From positions 36,082 to 100,081 of the forward strand of contig CAJNDT010001015.1 of assembly GCA_905221615.1 (NCBI GenBank): 64,000 bases of DNA, written 5' to 3'. Under the pieces are notes generated by a model that had not been told where the DNA came from, did not search any database, and was given only the letters and a program-made list of their open reading frames with translations. Below are positions 50,157 to 59,365 of this stretch, one piece after another (within the stretch, counting starts at the first letter, position 1; each line of letters starts with the position of its first letter). The position numbers and the translations under genes are program-made. Source of the stretch: Symbiodinium sp. CCMP2592 (lineage: Eukaryota; Sar; Dinophyceae; Suessiales; Symbiodiniaceae).

Positions 50157-50525
50157 TAGCTTCCGATCATGCTGCTTCTGCGTTGCCAAATTCAACTTAG
50201 CATTCTCGGGCTTCTGAAGTGTCATGTCATGATTGTTTTGCCTATGGCTTATGATGGTTGCTCAGGTTTCAAATGTTGCTGCAGTGGTCCTTGAATCATG
50301 GCATATGGCAGATTTGAATATCAACACAGCCCTTGAATTAGGTTTCATTCGTGTGCTAAGCTCCCGATCATGCTGAGTCTGTCTGGCCCCTCAATTAAGT
50401 TAAACTCCGTGTAGCTGCTGCTTCAATAAAAGTGTCATGTCATGATTATTCTGTCGATGGAGTTGCTCAAAGTGAAGTGAGTCGTGGTCCTTGAATGATG
50501 GCATATGCATGATATTTAATGTCAA
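50157..50525. repeat. diverged direct duplication, about 200-bp period
   Basis: CCGATCATGCTG, TGTCATGTCATGATT and GTGGTCCTTGAAT(C/G)ATGGCATATG occur in the same order at 50163/50363, 50219/50433 and 50284/50485. Confidence 0.75.
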
Positions 50526-50689
50526 TGTGAGCATAATATCAAAATATAGTTGATATAATTTAAATTGTGTCAAATACTAGTAACTATAATCTAACAACAC
50601 ATTGACGTCAGAGGTAGTATATCATTTCGACATTATAAGGCAGAGTGCCGCCTCGCCATTCTTTGCAGAGTGCCTTGAGCTGGACTGAG

Positions 50690-50763
50690 AAGGCTGAGTG
50701 CCTGCATCTGGCTGGACAAGGCAGAGTGCCGCAATCTGGCTGGACAAGGCAGAGTGCCGCAGG
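50690..50763. repeat. 28-bp tandem repeat containing GGCAGAGTGCC
   Basis: Two full units and a partial of AAGGC(A/T)GAGTGCC + GCAATCTGGCTGGAC-like sequence, starting at 50690, 50718 and 50746. The last ends 3 bases before the ATG at 50764. Confidence 0.85.
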
Positions 50764-51338
50764 ATGACAGCGCCTGTGCATACGAGTCCGCTTGGTCAGA
50801 CGTTTTGGGCCAATGTGCGAGCCGGCAACATCACCTGTGAGTTTTACGAACAAGAGCTGGATGGATCCTTGCAGATGGGTGGGAATTATCCCTGGCCGAT
50901 CAAAAAACCTCTAGAATACTATGTCACAGCCTTCGGTGAGGTCCGCCTGCAATTCCGCGTGAGAGGCGGGAAAGGATTCAAACAGTGCAAGTGTGAATGG
51001 AAATACATCGGTCATGGAATGAATCGGGACTCAATGATTGCGAGGATCCACAGCCGTGGGTCATCGACATTCTGAAGCTTCTGCGCGAGGTCAGGATTCC
51101 TCGGTCTGAAAGGCAGAGTGCCGAAGTCCTCAAAGCCTCGACAGTCGCAGCAGAGGCCCTGAGTCTGGTGGATTCTATTCCTGAAGATGCTCTGGACTTC
51201 CATCATCCGACAGATCAGGTGCACCTCTGTGTCAAGCTGCACAGGCCACTCGCAAAGGATGAAAAAGAGTGTGGAAACCAATTTGACTGGCGTTTTCTGC
51301 AATCTCGAATGTTCACAATGCACAGGTGCCCTCGGTCG
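50764..51338 (+). pseudogene. hypothetical protein, frameshifted and cut by inverted repeat B
   Basis: ATG at 50764: MTAPVHTSPLGQTFWANVRA, then YYVTAFGEVRLQFRVRGGKG and CKCEWKYIGHGMNRDS. Near 51035 the protein-like reading moves to another frame: EDPQPWVIDILKLLREVRIP, RSERQSAEVLKAS (R-Q-S-A from a GGCAGAGTGCC word), ALDFHHPTDQVHLCVKLHRP and CGNQFDWRFLQ. At 51339 the sequence becomes the antisense of the 22159 gene, so the 3' end was replaced. About 190 residues, no family recognised. Confidence 0.5.
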
Positions 51339-51799
51339 GACCTCTGTCGACATCGACGAGCTCTTGCCGAGCATGGCTTCAAGCACACGACCCTGCTGTC
51401 CCTGCAGAAGTGCAAAATTCGGCAGTGCCATCGTCTGCCGTAGGAAGCCTTGAGCTGCCTTCAAGTGATTCAAGACTTGCGACATCTTGGATGTCGCACG
51501 TGAAAAACGCTTTGCTTGAGCCAAAACTATGTAATGCAGCAAAAAGTTCATAAATGTTATAAAAATAACTCCAAATAACTTTAAACTGCTTTGAAACAAC
51601 GAAAATACACAACTCCAAATAACTCCAAATAACTTTTTTCGTCGTCAGCCGGTTTCAAGATAACTCAACATAACTTCCTTAAAAAAAGGGTCGAAGTTAT
51701 TTGGACTTGTGGAGTTATGTTGAGTTATGTTGAGTTATGTGGACTTATGTGGAGTTATATGGACTTATAAGTCAACATAACTTCGGGGCTACTTAGGTA
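51339..51799 (-). repeat. 460-bp inverted repeat, copy B (truncated)
   Basis: Reverse complement of 21846-22305. Read on the - strand it holds the same AT-rich start, the spliced-leader relict and the first 49 codons of the 22159 gene, then stops. It keeps the 5' end and lacks the rest, the opposite of normal 5' truncation by reverse transcription. Confidence 0.92.
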
Positions 51800-51841
51800 G
51801 ACAATGACAAACCTGATAAAAATTATGTCTTCAATGCTTAG

Positions 51842-52153
51842 ATGAAAAACCAAATACAGAGAACATCACAGAGAGAACTTAGAGAGAAAACACAAGAGCA
51901 TTGTCAAAATACTCAAGAAAAGGAATTAAGCAAAAGAAAAGAGTATAGAGAACAGAACAGAGACAAGGTCTTAGAACAAAAGAAAACCTACAGAGAAAAC
52001 AACACAGAAACAATATCAAACTACAGCAAAAAATATTACAGTAAAAACAAAGAGCAAATACTAACCAAAGACAAGCAATATCAAATACAAGTGATACAAT
52101 GCCCTGTTTGTAAATGTCAAATAGGAAAGTATCGTGCGCGAACAAACGAATAA
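51842..52153 (+). CDS. Lys/Glu/Gln-rich small protein, large-DNA-virus-like (103 aa)
   Basis: ATG at 51842, MKNQIQRTSQRELREKTQEH. Repeated K-x-Y-R-E-x-N-x-x-x-x-x-E-Q-K-K blocks (YREQNRDKVLEQKKTYRENN) end in CPVCKCQIGKYRARTNE. This pattern of YREKNK repeats closed by a C-x2-C is common in short proteins of large DNA viruses of algae and protists. It looks cut off after the Cys pair, as relatives usually continue with R-H-x-x-S-x-x-H. It lies in an AT-rich block unlike its neighbours, suggesting transfer. Function unknown. Confidence 0.55.
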   Translation: MKNQIQRTSQRELREKTQEHCQNTQEKELSKRKEYREQNRDKVLEQKKTYRENNTETISNYSKKYYSKNKEQILTKDKQYQIQVIQCPVCKCQIGKYRARTNE

Positions 52154-52860
52154 ACATCAACATAATTTGTTACAACCAGCAGAACCAGAAGAATAAGCAA
52201 CCATAATATTATTATCAAATATAATATTATCGTTGAACCCCCCACTACGCCCTAGAAGGTAACAAACTTATCCCAATGGCTAACCCGGCTAACCCGAAGC
52301 TCTACAATCTTGGCTTTAGTTGTTAAAACGCTTGAGTAGCGATGATTTTATATATTGAAAACAAGCTACTTCAAGCAAATATTTTGATAAAAATGTGTAG
52401 GGAGTGAAAAATAAAACGCTTAAGGTGCCTAAGTCATTTTTAAAGAAGATTTTAGGATTTTAACCTTGGCCCTAGGAGTTGACCCCAGTAGTGTGAAAAA
52501 ATAGACAATTGGCCAACCAAAGTTCTAGGATCGCGACTTTAATATGGGCGAATTCTACGAACCGCCCGAATAAAGCCCGATTAAGCTTTGATCCAAGCCG
52601 TGGAAAAACGAAGCTAGGGGACAAGTCAAAAAGTGATGTAAAAGTAAGTGGTAGAAAAATGAAAACGAATGAGGAGCGACAACACACCTATTATTTATTG
52701 CCGGGGCTGGGGCGTGAGCGAAAACTAGAGATATGCCTAAGCGAAAATTTTAAATGAAAAAAAGAATGAGATAACGCTTAGAGGAAAACGAAGCAGAGAC
52801 CCAAATCATGAATTCAGAGGGCTGAGAGGGACAATGAGAAATGAATAAGGAGACGAGGGT
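52154..52860. other. AT-rich stretch, probably foreign or decayed
   Basis: Continues the AT-rich block. A frame at 52509-52757 (ANQSSRIATLIWANSTNRPN) is weakly protein-like. AACGCTTA/CGCTTAAGG/AACGCTTAGAGG words recur (52329, 52416, 52773). No named feature. Confidence 0.35.
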
Positions 52861-52959
52861 GAAGAACAAGTGGGATACAGTGATGAAAAACAACAGATGA
52901 AGCAGGCACGACAACACCTAACCACCCACTCCTCAGGACCCTTATTTCTACAACTTTTC

Positions 52960-53215
52960 CCCTGCGCACCGTCCGCGCACCCGATGTCGCGCTCCCGGCC
53001 CTTGTCCCCGCCCTCCCCCGCGCACCCGATATCGCGCAACCGCCCCTTGTCCATGCACCGTCCTCGCACCCGATATCGCGCTCCCGCCCCTTGTCCACGC
53101 CCTCCCCGACATCGTCCCCCCTCCCCCGCGCACGTCCGCGCGCCCGATATCGCGCTCCCGCCTGTTGTCCACGCACTGCAGCACCGTCCGCACACCCAAT
53201 ATCAAGGCCCGTCCA
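52960..53215. repeat. GC-rich tandem repeat (GCGCACCCGATATCGCGCTCCCGCCCC)
   Basis: GCACCCGAT(A/G)TCGCGC occurs at about 52977, 53024, 53068 and (GCGCCCGATATCGCGC) 53138, each followed by CCCTTGTCC or CTGTTGTCC and (CC)ACGC. Units 45-70 bases. The palindrome GATATC is conserved. Confidence 0.8.
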
Positions 53216-53316
53216 CGGTTTAGTATTCTAAAGCTCTTCCGTTAAGATAGGGCCCGATATCACGCACCTCTCGTTGGAGCACTAAACGAGAACCCAACCC
53301 CAGAGGGGTTTCGAGA

Positions 53317-53465
53317 AAAACAGTGTGTTGAATGTGTTCTCCTTTCCCACCGCACCCCCGCACCCACCCACATGCACGTCACTTCTTCACACCACCGCAG
53401 CCTGGCTTTATCTGGAAATGAAAAGCAGCAAACAGCGGCACACACGACCCGACCCCACCAAGGCC
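53317..53465 (-). repeat. dispersed repeat, inverted partner of 12845-12991
   Basis: Matches the reverse complement of 12845-12991 over about 149 bases. Confidence 0.75.
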
Positions 53466-55590
53466 GAATACCCAAAACACCCAAGCAACCACAGAAGGAT
53501 GTCGATTTCTTCTCTTGCTCTTGATTGCGTCTGCTGTGGAGGAAAAGGATGCTCGTCAGCTGGAGCATCTCGGCACGCGGCTCCCTGACTGCCGGAGCCG
53601 CCCAGAAAGCCTTGCAAAAAGGGTTCGTTCTCCTGCTGAGCTTCTGGGTGACTCTTAGAGGATCCACACGTTTGCATCCAATTCAATCTGCGCACTGAAT
53701 CAGAATGCCACATAATCAACGGACATGGGCCCTTTCTGCAGGGCTATTGTTCGGCACAAGATCAAGATGAGGATCATCCACCGCAGCAGCTCCACATCAC
53801 CATACAGAGACGCTGAACTTGAAGCAGCGGAATCCGGAACAGACGCGCACGAATGGCAATGTAGCAATTTGCCTGTGCACGTGCCGGGGCATTCTGCCAT
53901 CAACGACGGAGGCTCAATTTCGTTCCGCGCGAGCGTATCTCTTCGCGCCATGGCTCCTCCACTTTTGACGGCGATGTCTTGGCTCCGTCCACCCGGGCCT
54001 GCCCTAGCCCTGGCTCGGCTTCGAGCGCAGATGCGCGGTAGCACCGAGGCCGGGGCCCGAACTGGGGAAGAAGACGTGGACCTCCCTTCATACAGAGGCG
54101 ATGGCCAGAATGCTTTGGCCCATGCACTGGCGGGACAAAAGTCTTCCCCAGTCGCCGAGGCAGAAGACACACATCGCAATTTAGGGTTTGCAATGCACTC
54201 AGGGGCGAAGGCGTCAAGGATGCGGAAAGTGGGCTTTTGTATCCCAGCACAGATTCCATGCAGTCTGTTGAGATTCAACATTCTGATTTCGACGTATACG
54301 CACAGAGCGCGTAGACTTTCAGCGGCTTCGGCTGGCCCGGAGTTCACCATATAAGTACAGTTTCGATACTTGGCTGGCCGCTTGGAGTGCTTGGTCTGTA
54401 GACTCTTACTGTCATGAAGGACAAGTATTTAGTTGTCGCAGAGTTTGGAACAAATCGTGCCCAACAACTGTAATGAACCTTGTTTGTTAGTCCTCGGCTA
54501 CTGCAATGCTCGACTTCGCAATGAAACTGCATGCATTGGTGCGTTTAATAAGTTCGACGCCGAAGAGCATCCGCAATCCAGCCGATCGTCAGCCCAATCG
54601 CGTGAGTTGCCTCGAGCCGTTCGGCTGCTGACTTGTGCAGTTCGGCATGAGCATGCATGAACCGCTGACTTCGTTGTCTTCGTCGTCCTCTTCGCCCGGC
54701 AGCTCGCACTGCATAGATGGCATGGATGTAAAAACGTCTTAAGGGTGCACAAGGCGACGAAGCCACACGGGGCATCGCAGGCCCGAGATCCGAGAATTTT
54801 CGACGGCAAGATGCACACGCGGGGAGTTTCGATTGACGTCTTACCCGCGCGAGGGGGGGGGGGGGGGCGTGGTGATCAGGTCTTGGCTGTTCAGCTGCGA
54901 TGCCTGGCGATGAGATACATCGCCACTGGCGACATCTTCAAGTGCCTCCACAGTTTTGCACGGACATTCGCTCACACTTTCGACGACACGACCTTACAGG
55001 CCCACGTTGGCTCCGAAGTGTCAAGGATGCTCCGAGCCGCTGTCGACCTCGACCCGTGTGCCACCCACAGCCGCTGTGCGCATGACACGAACTCCCACAC
55101 TGCGCTCCTGCACTGTATGCCGTCGCCTCCCCAGCATATCCCGGCACATCAGTGTCAGGGATGTCTTGGCCTGATCATGCAGTTGGCCGCTGTAAGTTTC
55201 TTTTTGCGCATATGCCCAGAGCCTCGCCGACGAGAGTTTGCGGCCTCTCTTTCGGACCGAAGGTTTTTTTTTCCGTTATGAAACATTCCCTGCAATGCCA
55301 CCCGCAAACGCACCGCTCCCTTCCAGCTTTCTGTCGACTCTGGCATTAGGCAGACGGCCCCTTGTGGCACCTCGAGACTCGCTCAGGGGCCAGGCTACCC
55401 TGCGATCTCTGGGAGGCTTCGGCCTTCGGCTTTCTGGGTGCACCAACCCCCGGGATGTAGGCTCGCCGGTGTTGGCATGTGGCGCCCGAGCGCACGAAAG
55501 CAACAAGATTTTCTCTCGGACAACCAACCCTGCATGTCGGCCAGCCTGCCGGAGCAAATAGGGGGAGGCCGACAGCTAAGAGCTGGCTAA
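53466..55590. other. no supported gene
   Basis: Open frames of 100-210 codons occur on both strands at 53700-54350, but neither has motifs or plausible composition, and they overlap. A run of about 15 G lies at 54856-54870. Nothing else seen. Confidence 0.4.
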
Positions 55591-56170
55591 GAGTGTCTGC
55601 CGGAGATGCAAGATTGCGGACACGGCTGTGTTGTATGTGGAGTGAAATGGTGAATGACCATTATATAGTAAGAATAATCAAGATAGTGACATAGTAGATC
55701 CGACATGCACGGGTGGCTGCCCAAGATGCAAAAACTACGTTCTGCTTGTAGCAGTAAACTTAGTATTACCTGTGGTATAGTGCCTGGCATAGTACATGGT
55801 CTATTACTTGGTATAGTATGCGGTTTAGTACTTTGTATAGTACACGGTGGTACGTGATAGTGCGTGGTAGTATCTGGCAGTACGTGGTAGTATGTTGTAG
55901 TACGTGGTAGTACACGGGAGAAGTTGAAACATACTTGGAGGCCTAAGAGTGGCTGCCCGAGATGCAAGAGTATTTCTGAATCTCGGGCTGCATTGTAAGT
56001 GGAGTGAAATGGTAAATTATTGTTGTACTAAGAATTAAGAATAATCAAGATAGCAAATAACAGGTCCTGCATGCAGGGGTGGCTGCCCAAAATGCAAAAA
56101 CTGCGTCCTGCTTGTAGTAGTAACTTAGTTGTACCTGTGGTATTGCACCTGGTACAGTACGTGGTTTTGA
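55590..56170. repeat. diverged direct duplication with TAGTACGTGG minisatellite
   Basis: 55595-55790 and 55943-56165 share GAGATGCAAGA, GTGGAGTGAAATGGT, AGAATAATCAAGATAG, GGTGGCTGCCCAA(G/A)ATGCAAAAACT and TTACCTGTGGTAT. Between them, 55785-55920 is a run of GTAGTACGTG/TAGTA(C/T)-type words about 10-16 bases long. Confidence 0.8.
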
Positions 56171-56593
56171 GGCTGCCAACCTGCAAGTGCCCGCTGTTCA
56201 GCATAGGCGGCATGTTGATGTCCTGCCTCAGCCCGGCCCCTACGGCAGTTGGAGGCCTGCAGCACAACCAATTGCCGCCCGATGTTGCCATCATCAATGC
56301 TGTGGGGGCCTGGTGGCCTTCCATATCGCAATGCCACCCACGCGACTCTTGTTAGAGACGCAACGATGCTGACGCGTCTGGCGGGGTCCGGTATCGCGGC
56401 AAGTGGTTGCGAAAATCGAGCTTGTTTCGTGTGGTGGCCAGCTGGCCCGTCGAATGCATAATTTTGCGACCCCGTTGCCACATCCAGCTCTTGGCGAATT
56501 CGAGTTGCAGGGTGTGCTGTGGTGTGCTGTCGCTGCAAGTTGATGTGTAGTTGCTGGGGTCCTCGTTTTCGGTACATGGCGGCAGGAGTAGTT

Positions 56594-56630
56594 GGCAGCA
56601 GCAGCAGCAGCAGCAGCAGCAGTCGTAGCC
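56594..56630. repeat. (CAG/AGC)n trinucleotide repeat
   Basis: About nine consecutive AGC units, with more scattered AGC to 56680. Gives poly-Ser/Ala/Cys readings in different frames. Confidence 0.9.
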
Positions 56631-57683
56631 GTACCGCAGCCCAACCGTGCAGCAACAGCAGCAACAGCCGTAGCGGCAGGGTAACATATTTTCTGCCATC
56701 GCAAAATTTTTGGCAGCGCAAACTGTATGAGTGCTGTAGTCGTTGTCGCCGCCATGGTAACTGTAGCAGCGTAGTAGCTCCAGTTTTCCGACACGACTTT
56801 GGGCAATCACGCAGGCAGCCGAAAGTAACGCGCACGACCGCGAGTTTTCCAATCCGCTCCCGCCATTGGGAATTCAAGCAGCGAGTACGCCAGAGCGCGC
56901 TGTAAGAAGGTTGGCGGGAAAATAACTTCTCTGCAGCAGAAAACCTGCCTTTTGAATGTTCTTGAAACTTATTTTGTCGCAATATTAATCCTGACTAGCA
57001 GCCATGCCGGAAGGCAGTGGCACGGAGGCCTTGCCACTGCGAGATGTGGCACACGACACCTTTGAACATGAAAACCGATTGGAAAAACTTCAAGCTTCTT
57101 TCTGCTAGATCGAAGCTTGGGGTTGGAGCTCGCCTGCAGAGCCGTGTGCTTCCTCAGCTTTGTTGCCTGCCTAAAGCTCGCCTCCCAAGCCTTCTACTTC
57201 CTCAAGATTCCTGCGGTGCGCAGTTCCATGCTCTGCCGCCCGACCGCATGCTGATAACCAGGTGGCGGCGGATGCGGGTCCCTCTGTCGATGGCGACCGC
57301 CACGCCGCATGCCCTCCAGTGGACTGCTCACCCGCCGAGCCACAAGCCCTCGAGCATGCATAGACGCGCATCGTGCACCCTCTGACAGGCGCCCTTGCAA
57401 GGCACTGACGCGACCTGGGCCGCCGCGCCTTTGCGTCCTCGCCTGCGACGTTGGCGGGCGCTGGAACGCTGAGTCGCTCCGGGCTCAGTGCGCTTTTGCC
57501 GCCCTGCTGGCAAGCAGGGCTGGCCGTGCCGCTGTTAGGGTTTCTTGAGCGTGCTTTGCAAAGCACACTTGCCACCACGCTGCTCGGAGCGCTACATGCC
57601 TGCAGGGTCTAAGGCCCTGTAAACGTTCATCTGTGCCCGAAAATCTCCCTCTCGAGACCTCCTTGTTTTAAAGCTTCCGGCGC
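56631..57683. other. no supported gene; 5' flank of the DIRS-like element
   Basis: Short overlapping open frames on both strands at 57170-57580, no motif. The left boundary of the retroelement could not be placed: no inverted or split direct terminal repeat matching the sequence after 63717 was found by eye. Confidence 0.4.
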
Positions 57684-58136
57684 ATGTCCTCGACCTGGCC
57701 GTGGGGAGCTATCCTCGGATACCTTGTTTGGTGTGACCTCCGTCGTCCTTCTGTCTCAGAGCTTGCCGCTTCAGAGGTTGCATCTCTTCGCCGGGAAGTC
57801 GAGGCGCTAAGGCGGCTGCTTGAAGACTTGGAGCAGTCGGCCGCGGAGAGGGATTCTTCAAGGTGGTGGTTGTTAGTCTGCTATCGGGCTTTGGTGATCA
57901 CTTGGGTCTTGGGTGCAGTGATTCTCTACTTGAGCTGGAAGAAGAAACGAACTCCTGTATCGCTGCCCGCCATAACCCTGGAACCTTCGATAACTTCACC
58001 GTCGGAGTTGGATACCCCATCTTCGCGGACATCGACCTCGGTGTCCCCTCTTCCCAAGGCGAGGCCGGTGCGGCCATCTGACCTAAGGCTTCGGGCCAAA
58101 TCGAACGATGGGGAATCTGACCTTGGACATTCCTGA
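57684..58136 (+). CDS. small coiled-coil and single-pass membrane protein of the DIRS-like element (150 aa)
   Basis: ATG at 57684, MSSTWPWGAILGYLVW. Residues ~27-52 form a heptad coiled coil (VASLRREVEALRRLLEDLEQ), residues ~59-84 a strongly hydrophobic segment (WWLLVCYRALVITWVLGAVI) followed by KKKR, so the C-terminus is probably cytoplasmic. The tail is Ser/Thr/Pro-rich. It overlaps the next gene by 29 bases in another frame. DIRS elements are not generally known to encode a membrane protein; the tight overlap with the Gag-like gene argues it belongs to the element. Confidence 0.6.
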   Translation: MSSTWPWGAILGYLVWCDLRRPSVSELAASEVASLRREVEALRRLLEDLEQSAAERDSSRWWLLVCYRALVITWVLGAVILYLSWKKKRTPVSLPAITLEPSITSPSELDTPSSRTSTSVSPLPKARPVRPSDLRLRAKSNDGESDLGHS

Positions 58137-59298
58137 GGTCCAGGTCCTTGTGAATTTTCCTGGAGACGCTAATGGTCTGAATTGGCATCACCGCATTCTT
58201 CTGCACAGGGTTGCTGGAGCAGAGTGGATCGCCCTCACACCTGACTATGACTTGGAGCGCCATAGTCTGGGAGCCATCCGGCACAGAGTCTTGGATCGGA
58301 GGGCCCCCTTCCCAGACGACATAGCAGCTGAAGTGTACGCTCACGATCCTGTGGGGCGAGCACAACTCAGTGTCTACAAGAGGCGGGCCCAGCTGATGGC
58401 CTCCGTGCTTGGTGATGGTGCCGTGGAGGAGCTCGACACCGTCCTGTGGGTGATCGCGGACCCGACCCATCGGAACTTTGGTACCGAGATCGACGCGGGC
58501 CTCTTGGATAACGAGGCTACCGGCGTGGCCTTTGCATCCAAGGGGGTTGCGATTGTCGACGGCGAGGAAGTCTTTGTGGAGAGAGTCCACAGCAGCGGGC
58601 TTGCGGCTTGGAAGGCGGCTCGTGGCGATGTTCGGCTACTTGGAGACCACAAGGATGGCGCAGGAAAGCGCAAGCTGGACCTCGCCAAGGCAGTGGCTTT
58701 GATGCGATCGCCCAAGGATGACGAGTTTCCCATTGCGGGAGTTCGTGCCGCAAAGGAGCTTCATGAAAGTATCAGCGAGGGCCCTGGGAACTTTCTCAGT
58801 TACCATGCCGAGTGGCTTCGGCTGTCTGGGGTTTCATCGAGGAATGCCGCTTCACATGTCCATCGTAACCTGTGTGATGTCCTTCGGCTCATGCACTCTT
58901 ATGATCAGCTTGACTGCAGTGCCTTGGCGTGTGGTGAGACATTGTGCCGTTGGATGATCCAGACCGAGCTGGCGGTGGAGAGATCGCCGGCACAGCCGGA
59001 CTACACGGGGCTGGACATCGTGGCGGGAACTGCCACGCTTCCGGATGGTCGGGCTACCACCACGAGATTCAGTGAGTGGGTGTCCGGCAGAATGAAAGAT
59101 CGCGCTGCCATCTGGAAGCAGGAGAGGCTTTTCAAAGCGGAGCGGAAAGGCCGTGGCCGAGGCTATGACCGGGAGAACGAGGACACCTCGGACGAGGAGT
59201 CGCCCAACGGCAAGGGACGCAAAAAGAAGAAGAAAAAGAACGAGGAGAAGGCGGACAAGGACAGCCCTGGCTCCTCGGGAGCCGGGGCAAAGGCCTGA
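58108..59298 (+). CDS. Gag-like protein of the DIRS-like element (396 aa)
   Basis: ATG at 58108, MGNLTLDIPEVQVLVNFPGD, uninterrupted to TGA 59296. N-terminal part has GLNWHHRILLHRVAGAEWIA and LTPDYDLERHSLGAIRHRVL; the middle has LSYHAEWLRLSGVSSRNAA and HRNLCDVLRLMHSYDQLDC; the end is basic and charged (RKGRGRGYDRENEDTSDEE; KKKKKKNEEKADKDS). No zinc knuckle. Position before RT and the basic tail fit a nucleic-acid-binding structural protein. Similar sequences are, as I recall, common in Symbiodinium predicted proteins. Confidence 0.7.
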   Translation: MGNLTLDIPEVQVLVNFPGDANGLNWHHRILLHRVAGAEWIALTPDYDLERHSLGAIRHRVLDRRAPFPDDIAAEVYAHDPVGRAQLSVYKRRAQLMASVLGDGAVEELDTVLWVIADPTHRNFGTEIDAGLLDNEATGVAFASKGVAIVDGEEVFVERVHSSGLAAWKAARGDVRLLGDHKDGAGKRKLDLAKAVALMRSPKDDEFPIAGVRAAKELHESISEGPGNFLSYHAEWLRLSGVSSRNAASHVHRNLCDVLRLMHSYDQLDCSALACGETLCRWMIQTELAVERSPAQPDYTGLDIVAGTATLPDGRATTTRFSEWVSGRMKDRAAIWKQERLFKAERKGRGRGYDRENEDTSDEESPNGKGRKKKKKKNEEKADKDSPGSSGAGAKA

Positions 59299-59365
59299 TT
59301 GAGGTCACTTGTGGCGGGGTCTTTGTCGGGGGCAACAGCCTGGACTCCGCATACGCACCGGCAAC

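Larger units (their letters stand above)
49618..50763. other. spacer rich in GGCAGAGTGCC and diverged duplications
   Basis: Eight GGCAGAGTGCC copies: five at 49626-49771, three at 50639-50758. In between is a diverged direct duplication (50157-50325 and 50357-50525). Short frames at 49751-50001 look chance. 50526-50630 is AT-rich. Confidence 0.5.
44457..51122 (+). repeat. dispersed 11-base near-palindrome GGCAGAGTGCC, 21 exact copies
   Basis: Exact copies start at 44457, 44724, 45450, 45565, 46331, 46446, 46894, 47574, 47796, 47814, 48612, 48809, 49626, 49643, 49657, 49745, 49761, 50639, 50720, 50748 and 51112, all in the same orientation; near-copies at 50664 (T for G) and 50692 (GGCTGAGTGCC). 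Usually preceded by AA or AAA. Arms GGCA/TGCC can pair around a GAG loop. The word is stop-free in all six frames. Copies sit in genes (read RQSA, GRVP or AEC according to frame) and in spacers. I found none in the other 57 kb. Chance expectation for an 11-mer in 6.7 kb is about 0.002. Confidence 0.95.

Noticed and set aside
21846..51799. The 460-bp inverted pair as terminal inverted repeats of one 30-kb transposon
   Set aside because: The repeats include half of a Gag-like/hypothetical gene start, no target duplication is evident outside them, and the interval holds several unrelated elements; two independent copies of one repeat is simpler.
53700..54350. Overlapping frames of about 210 codons on both strands
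   Set aside because: Neither strand shows motifs or clear protein composition; the openness of both suggests composition alone.
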